From Nannocystis bainbridge (GTDB lineage: Bacteria > Myxococcota_A > Polyangia > Nannocystales > Nannocystaceae): DNA of 64,000 bases. The translations under genes were made by a program, and so were the position numbers. The notes under the pieces are model-generated. The model worked only from the letters and a program-made list of their open reading frames with translations. It was not told the origin of the DNA and did not search any database. This document shows, one piece after another, positions 60,279 through 64,000 of the stretch; positions within the stretch are counted from its first letter, which is position 1, and every line of letters begins with the position of its first letter. The stretch is from contig NZ_JAQNDL010000001.1 of assembly GCF_028368995.1 (NCBI RefSeq), positions 1,054,001-1,118,000 of the forward strand, given 5' to 3'.

Positions 60279-61046
60279 ATGCACGATACTCGCGGCATGG
60301 CGAAAAACGAGAATAGAACCCCGCGCGAGCAGGCCAGCATTCTTTATACGCATGCACCCAGAACAGACGGGTTCCGAGCGCCCGAGTATGGCGACGCAGA
60401 GCGGATTCAGGCCATCGAGACGCACGTGGCGCAGCGGGTCGCCCCCGCCGTGACCGTGTTCCACGAGATCATCTCGGCCACCATCCACCTCGACGTGCAC
60501 GCGGTTCCACCGGGGACGGGTCACCCCTACTGGTTCCTCTTCACCACCGGTATGAGCGCCCTGCCGATGCACATGCCCGAGGGCGTCGAGGCGTGCCCGT
60601 TCGCGGAAGTGTCCGTGCTGTTGCCACCGACGTGGAAGGTGGACCAGGAGTTCTGGAGCGACGAGCGTTGGTACTGGCCTACACGCTGCATCAAGACCCT
60701 CGCTCGCCTGCCGCACGACTACAACACGTGGTTGGGGTGGGGCCACACCGTGCCCAACGGCCAACCCCCGCAGCCTTTCGACCCCAGCACGCGGCTCGCG
60801 GCCATGCTGCTGCTCCCGTCGCTTACCCTTGGCGTGGACGCGCTGAAGGTCCGCGCGAAGGGGGTCGTCGTCGCGGAGTTGTGGACGCTCTACCCGCTCC
60901 ACGCGGACGAGCTGGAGTTCAAATTGCAGCACGGCACCGATGCGCTCGTGGATCTCTTCGAGGCCCGCAACGTCGGCGACGTCATCGACCCCGAGCGGCC
61001 CAGTGTCATCCCGGTACACCGGCGTAAGCTGTTAGGGCTCTTCTGA
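60279..61046 (+). CDS. SUFU (suppressor of fused) domain protein
   Basis: About 255 residues; ATG 60297 is an alternative start. The conserved bacterial SUFU pattern is clear: HPYWFLFTTGMSALPMHMPEGVE, ACPFAEVSVLLPPTWKVDQEF, YWPTRCIKTLARLPHDYNTWLGWGHTVPNG, and a C-terminal LYPLHADELEFKLQHGTDALVDLFE. SUFU domains are predicted immunity proteins in polymorphic toxin loci (established from comparative genomics). It is convergent with the SMI1/KNR4-like immunity gene of the Rhs toxin, so it may add a second immunity function or guard against another toxin. Confidence 0.85.
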   Translation: MHDTRGMAKNENRTPREQASILYTHAPRTDGFRAPEYGDAERIQAIETHVAQRVAPAVTVFHEIISATIHLDVHAVPPGTGHPYWFLFTTGMSALPMHMPEGVEACPFAEVSVLLPPTWKVDQEFWSDERWYWPTRCIKTLARLPHDYNTWLGWGHTVPNGQPPQPFDPSTRLAAMLLLPSLTLGVDALKVRAKGVVVAELWTLYPLHADELEFKLQHGTDALVDLFEARNVGDVIDPERPSVIPVHRRKLLGLF

Positions 61047-61066
61047 CGCGCCGACCAATGCTCGCC

Positions 61067-61717
61067 CTATTCTGGTTCGTCTCGAAAGACGAAACGGATC
61101 GGGGTACCGTCTGGCAGGGCTTGAATTTGGCGCGCGAGTTCTCCCCGAAAGCGCATGCCCTCCACGGCGTCGCACGCGTAGAGATTTTCCAGCTCGAATC
61201 TCCCTCCCGTCACGAACGGCAGTTTCGGAAGCAGCCGTTGCGTGAGCTCGATGGGCCCGAAGCTCGTCCGCCATTCGTGCGCGAGCCGCTGTCCAGTCAG
61301 GTAGCTCGTGTCCTCGAGGACGCGCTCGGCCCAGCCGTCGAGGCTCTCTGCCATCAGCTCGAGCACGGCCGTCTCGGGGTCGAGCAGGAAGATCCTGTCC
61401 TCGCGGATGCAGAACTGGCCGCCGAAGATGTCGTCCGCGAAGAAGACTAGGTCGTCGACGAGCGGGCCGTACGCGTCGCGCCACAAGGTCGAGCCATTCC
61501 AGCCGGTCAGGCTCAGCGGGTGTACCTGTGCGACGGCCGAGAACACCCGAAGCGCTCGGTCGAAGGCCAGGAAGCCGTTGCGCATGCGGAGCAAGCGATC
61601 CAACTCGAGAAGTCTCGCGCCAGCGTGTTCCCGAACCCAAGGGTCGAACGCGACTGGTATTTCGGCCAACGGGGGACCGGCGAGAGATACGAGCTGCGTG
61701 AGCCGATCGAGCGTCAT
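61067..61717 (-). CDS. SMI1/KNR4-like (SUKH) immunity protein
   Basis: 216 residues from ATG 61717, with GGAG 8 nt upstream. It begins 5 bp after the Rhs toxin stop on the same strand, the standard toxin-immunity order. Features of SUKH proteins are visible: FDPWVREHAGARLLELDRLLRMRNGFLAFDRALRVFSA, then DDLVFFADDIFGGQFCIREDRIFLLDPETAVLELMAESLDGWAERVL. It probably binds and neutralises the NucA/NucB-type nuclease domain encoded just upstream. Confidence 0.85.
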   Translation of the reverse strand: MTLDRLTQLVSLAGPPLAEIPVAFDPWVREHAGARLLELDRLLRMRNGFLAFDRALRVFSAVAQVHPLSLTGWNGSTLWRDAYGPLVDDLVFFADDIFGGQFCIREDRIFLLDPETAVLELMAESLDGWAERVLEDTSYLTGQRLAHEWRTSFGPIELTQRLLPKLPFVTGGRFELENLYACDAVEGMRFRGELARQIQALPDGTPIRFVFRDEPE

Positions 61718-61722
61718 CAGTC

Positions 61723-64000
61723 TTACTCCGTGACCTTGATTTTGATCTTGGTCCCGTTCGGCAGGCCACGGCAAGCCGCGCCGATGCAAGCTCCCGCACC
61801 TCGGTTGTCGCCGGGAGCGACTGGGCGAACACTTGCGCCAGTGCCGCCCTCACGAGTGAAAGCCGGGGGGTACTCGTCCCGATCCATCCCCTTCACAGGG
61901 GCGTGCCCGCGGAGAGCCTCAGAGCGATTGGGGCGGGCCCCGGAACGATCGATCGTCAACTCCATGGGGTGACCTGCCCGTTGCGCGTCACTTGTATGTG
62001 CAGCCGAGCCCGGGAAGCGCGACCTGCTGAGAGGGATCTCGACCGGCTTGGTGTACTTCTCGATGGCCTTCGCGGCCTCGCCGTAGTCACGGCGTTCGAC
62101 GCGCTTGACGGCGTCGGCCACGTTGTCGGCGCCGCGGACGTAGCGGTACGCGTCCTTCGCGTCGCCGGCGCTGACGGGCAGCGCTTCGGAGGCGAGCGAC
62201 ACCAGGGCGACCCCGCGATCGACCCAGGAGGACGCCGGGTTCACGACGGTCCACGCGTCGTCGACGATGCCCATGAAGGCGTCGAGGCCGTTGCCCCCCT
62301 TGGCGATCGAGCGGCCGGCCTTGGCGAGCTTCGACCAGAAGCTGTGGCCGTCCGGGTCGACGTTGGCGACCGGGTTGTTCGCCGCGTAGCGGTAGAGGTT
62401 GCGCTCGCCGGCGTTGTCGAGGTCGGCGCCGGGCTCGTACAGGAACCGCGGGTCCGGCGTGGCCCAGCGACCGAGCGCCGGGAGGTAGTGCCGCGCGCCG
62501 ATCGTGACCGCGCCGGCGAGCGCGAGGTCTTCCTTGTCGGTGAAGCGGTAGATCGGGCCGGCGGCCTGCCCCTCGCGCCACGCGGTGTGCGGCGCGCCGT
62601 AGGCGGTGTTCGCGTCGCGGGCGACGACCTCGCCGCGGTGGTCCAGGATCAGCGCAGCGCTCCCGAGGCGGTCGGCCACGTGCCACCGCGTCTGCGTGTC
62701 CGGAAGGAGCGACGCGGCGCCGGGCTCGTGCCGGCAGCTCTGCGCGCCGAGGACGAGCGCGAGCACGGCGGCGAGACGCCCGAGCTGGGGCCGCGACCGG
62801 GCGAGGCCGACGACGAACAGAACGAGCGCGACGAGCAGCGCCGCGGCCGCGGGCCGGTATCCGCCGCGGGGGAGCTTCGCCGGGGCCTCGGCGATGCGCT
62901 CGCCGCCCCAGGTGATCCATCGGACGAGGCGGCCATCGCGGACCTCGATCGCGGGGGTCAAGTAGAGGGTCTCGTGGGCCAGCGCGCCGGCGGCGGTGTA
63001 CTCGCGTCGGATCGCCTCTCGACCCGCGTGGTCGTAGACGTGCTCGGTGCGCTGCCCGTCCTCGGCGACGAACGACGCGAGGTGGTCAAGGGGGTCCCAG
63101 CGCCAGGTGCCGGGAGGAAGCGGGCCGTCCCCCGCGACTCGCGTCAGTCGCCCGGCGTCGTCGTACGCGAGGTGCTGTCCGTGCGCGTCGGCGACGGCAT
63201 GCGGATGCGAGCGGTCGTAGGTGAACGCCGCACCGGCGAAGCTCGAGAGGTTGCCGTCGTCGGTGTATGCGAACGCCTGGACCTTGCCGGCCTCCTCGGC
63301 GCGCACCAGGCGGTGCTGGTCGTCGTACTGGTATCGCGCGTCGAGCGAGGGGCTGTGCGGTGTCGGGCCGACGAGGTCACGCGTCTCGCCGAGGAGGCCC
63401 GCGGCGTCGTACGCGTGGGTGAGCGCGCGCAGCGTGGCGACGTCGGTGATGACGCGCTCGCCGAGCTGGCGACCGGCGTGGTCGAGCTCGCGGGTGCGGG
63501 TCACGCCGTTGGCCAGGTCAATCCGGGTCCACCGCCCCGCGGCGTCGAGCACGGCGCCATCGATCCACCCGGCGAGCGGCGCCTCGAGGCCGCGCGCCGT
63601 GTACTGCCGCTCGAAGCCGCTGCCGTCCGGGTACTCCTCGCGCAGCGGTCGGTTCTGGGCGTCGTGGTCGGTGCGCACGGTCAGCGTCACCGGACCCGCA
63701 TGCGCCGCGAAGCGGCGGGTCTGGAGGTTGACGTTGCCGCGGGCGTCATGGCCGATCTCGAGGTGCCCGGCGTCGTCGTCGACGCGGCTCAGATAGCCAC
63801 GCTCCCAGGGACCGGGACCGTCGTAGGTGCGGGTCGACTCGCGCGCCGCCTTGCCCTCGGGGGTGAGCGCGAGCTCGTGTACGAGCCGGCCGGCGCGATC
63901 GTGGGACCATCGCACGCGGGCGCCGGTGGCGGTGACACGTTCGATCAGGCGGCCAGCATCGTCGTAGCGCTGGACGATGTGACCGGCGTCGGGGCTGTCG
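61723..64000 (-). CDS. Rhs-family polymorphic toxin with NucA/NucB-type nuclease tip (5' end outside window)
   Basis: At least 758 residues; the frame is open to the window edge. YD/Rhs repeats are visible (AGHIVQRYDDAGRLIERVTATGARVRWSHDRAGRLVHEL; YDQPHPHAV-like units), followed by an Rhs core ending (GARHYLPALGRWATPDPRFLYEPGADLDNAGERNLYRYAANNPVANVDPDGHSFW). The C-terminal 150 residues are variable tip sequence, ending in EALRGHAPVKGMDRDEYPPAFTREGGTGASVRPVAPGDNRGAGACIG. This matches the NucA/NucB DNase family (DRDEYPPA, DNRGAG). It is likely a delivered toxin whose tip degrades target DNA. Immunity gene follows immediately. Confidence 0.88.
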   Translation of the reverse strand, partial: DSPDAGHIVQRYDDAGRLIERVTATGARVRWSHDRAGRLVHELALTPEGKAARESTRTYDGPGPWERGYLSRVDDDAGHLEIGHDARGNVNLQTRRFAAHAGPVTLTVRTDHDAQNRPLREEYPDGSGFERQYTARGLEAPLAGWIDGAVLDAAGRWTRIDLANGVTRTRELDHAGRQLGERVITDVATLRALTHAYDAAGLLGETRDLVGPTPHSPSLDARYQYDDQHRLVRAEEAGKVQAFAYTDDGNLSSFAGAAFTYDRSHPHAVADAHGQHLAYDDAGRLTRVAGDGPLPPGTWRWDPLDHLASFVAEDGQRTEHVYDHAGREAIRREYTAAGALAHETLYLTPAIEVRDGRLVRWITWGGERIAEAPAKLPRGGYRPAAAALLVALVLFVVGLARSRPQLGRLAAVLALVLGAQSCRHEPGAASLLPDTQTRWHVADRLGSAALILDHRGEVVARDANTAYGAPHTAWREGQAAGPIYRFTDKEDLALAGAVTIGARHYLPALGRWATPDPRFLYEPGADLDNAGERNLYRYAANNPVANVDPDGHSFWSKLAKAGRSIAKGGNGLDAFMGIVDDAWTVVNPASSWVDRGVALVSLASEALPVSAGDAKDAYRYVRGADNVADAVKRVERRDYGEAAKAIEKYTKPVEIPLSRSRFPGSAAHTSDAQRAGHPMELTIDRSGARPNRSEALRGHAPVKGMDRDEYPPAFTREGGTGASVRPVAPGDNRGAGACIGAACRGLPNGTKIKIKVTE

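Overview
This 64 kb window is high-GC chromosomal DNA, most likely from a myxobacterium of the Nannocystineae type (Myxococcota). That placement is an inference. It rests on the base composition, several Ser/Thr protein kinases fused to membrane or TPR segments, and many lipoproteins that carry a Thr/Ser/Gly/Asp-rich linker straight after the lipobox cysteine. No rRNA, tRNA or CRISPR was recognised.

Positions 1-42304 look like ordinary chromosome. In order they hold a partial 2-hydroxyacid dehydrogenase, a lipoprotein, a membrane Ser/Thr kinase, an exported aspzincin-type metalloprotease and two small exported proteins. Next come trmO, a MATE exporter, a phytoene-desaturase-like flavoenzyme, an ECF sigma factor overlapping a thioredoxin, a SUKH-like protein, an Rrf2 regulator, an Old Yellow Enzyme homologue and an F420-type dinucleotide reductase. 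An FHA protein, a degenerate M23 protein, a putative selenocysteine-containing redoxin lipoprotein, a fatty-acid hydroxylase and a GH31 lipoprotein follow. This part ends with a DUF1835-like protein, a large lipoprotein, a 1318-residue pseudokinase/TPR protein, and an RND efflux pair with its TetR regulator.

At about 43350 a GH44 glycoside hydrolase gene is cut short next to a tyrosine recombinase gene. Everything from there to the window end looks accessory. It contains an HTH/coiled-coil protein, an adenylate cyclase/AAA/TPR protein, a decayed TetR gene, a MerR-like regulator and a kinase-lipoprotein operon. A vWA-like lipoprotein with a lost metal site, a SUFU-domain protein, and an Rhs toxin with a NucA/NucB-type nuclease tip followed by an SMI1/KNR4-like immunity gene complete it. 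The far end of the insertion is not in the window.

Three things stand out. (1) At 20980-21708 one open frame runs through an in-frame TGA, giving a thioredoxin-like UxxC motif. A perfect 6-bp hairpin with an AGUUC loop sits 10 nt after the TGA, as expected of a bacterial SECIS. (2) A family of CATG-centred palindromes (GGACATGTCC and variants) fills many intergenic regions, mostly at gene 3' ends, and culminates in a 70-bp higher-order tandem array at 14200-14446. (3) Several short regulatory motifs recur at fixed spacing. One is the pair TCGTGACACAC-N15-GCACT before the ECF sigma factor and before its thioredoxin partner. The other is the block CTGTCCA-N16-TGTATGCCGCATACA before two accessory transcription units, with a third copy of the palindrome before the SUFU gene.
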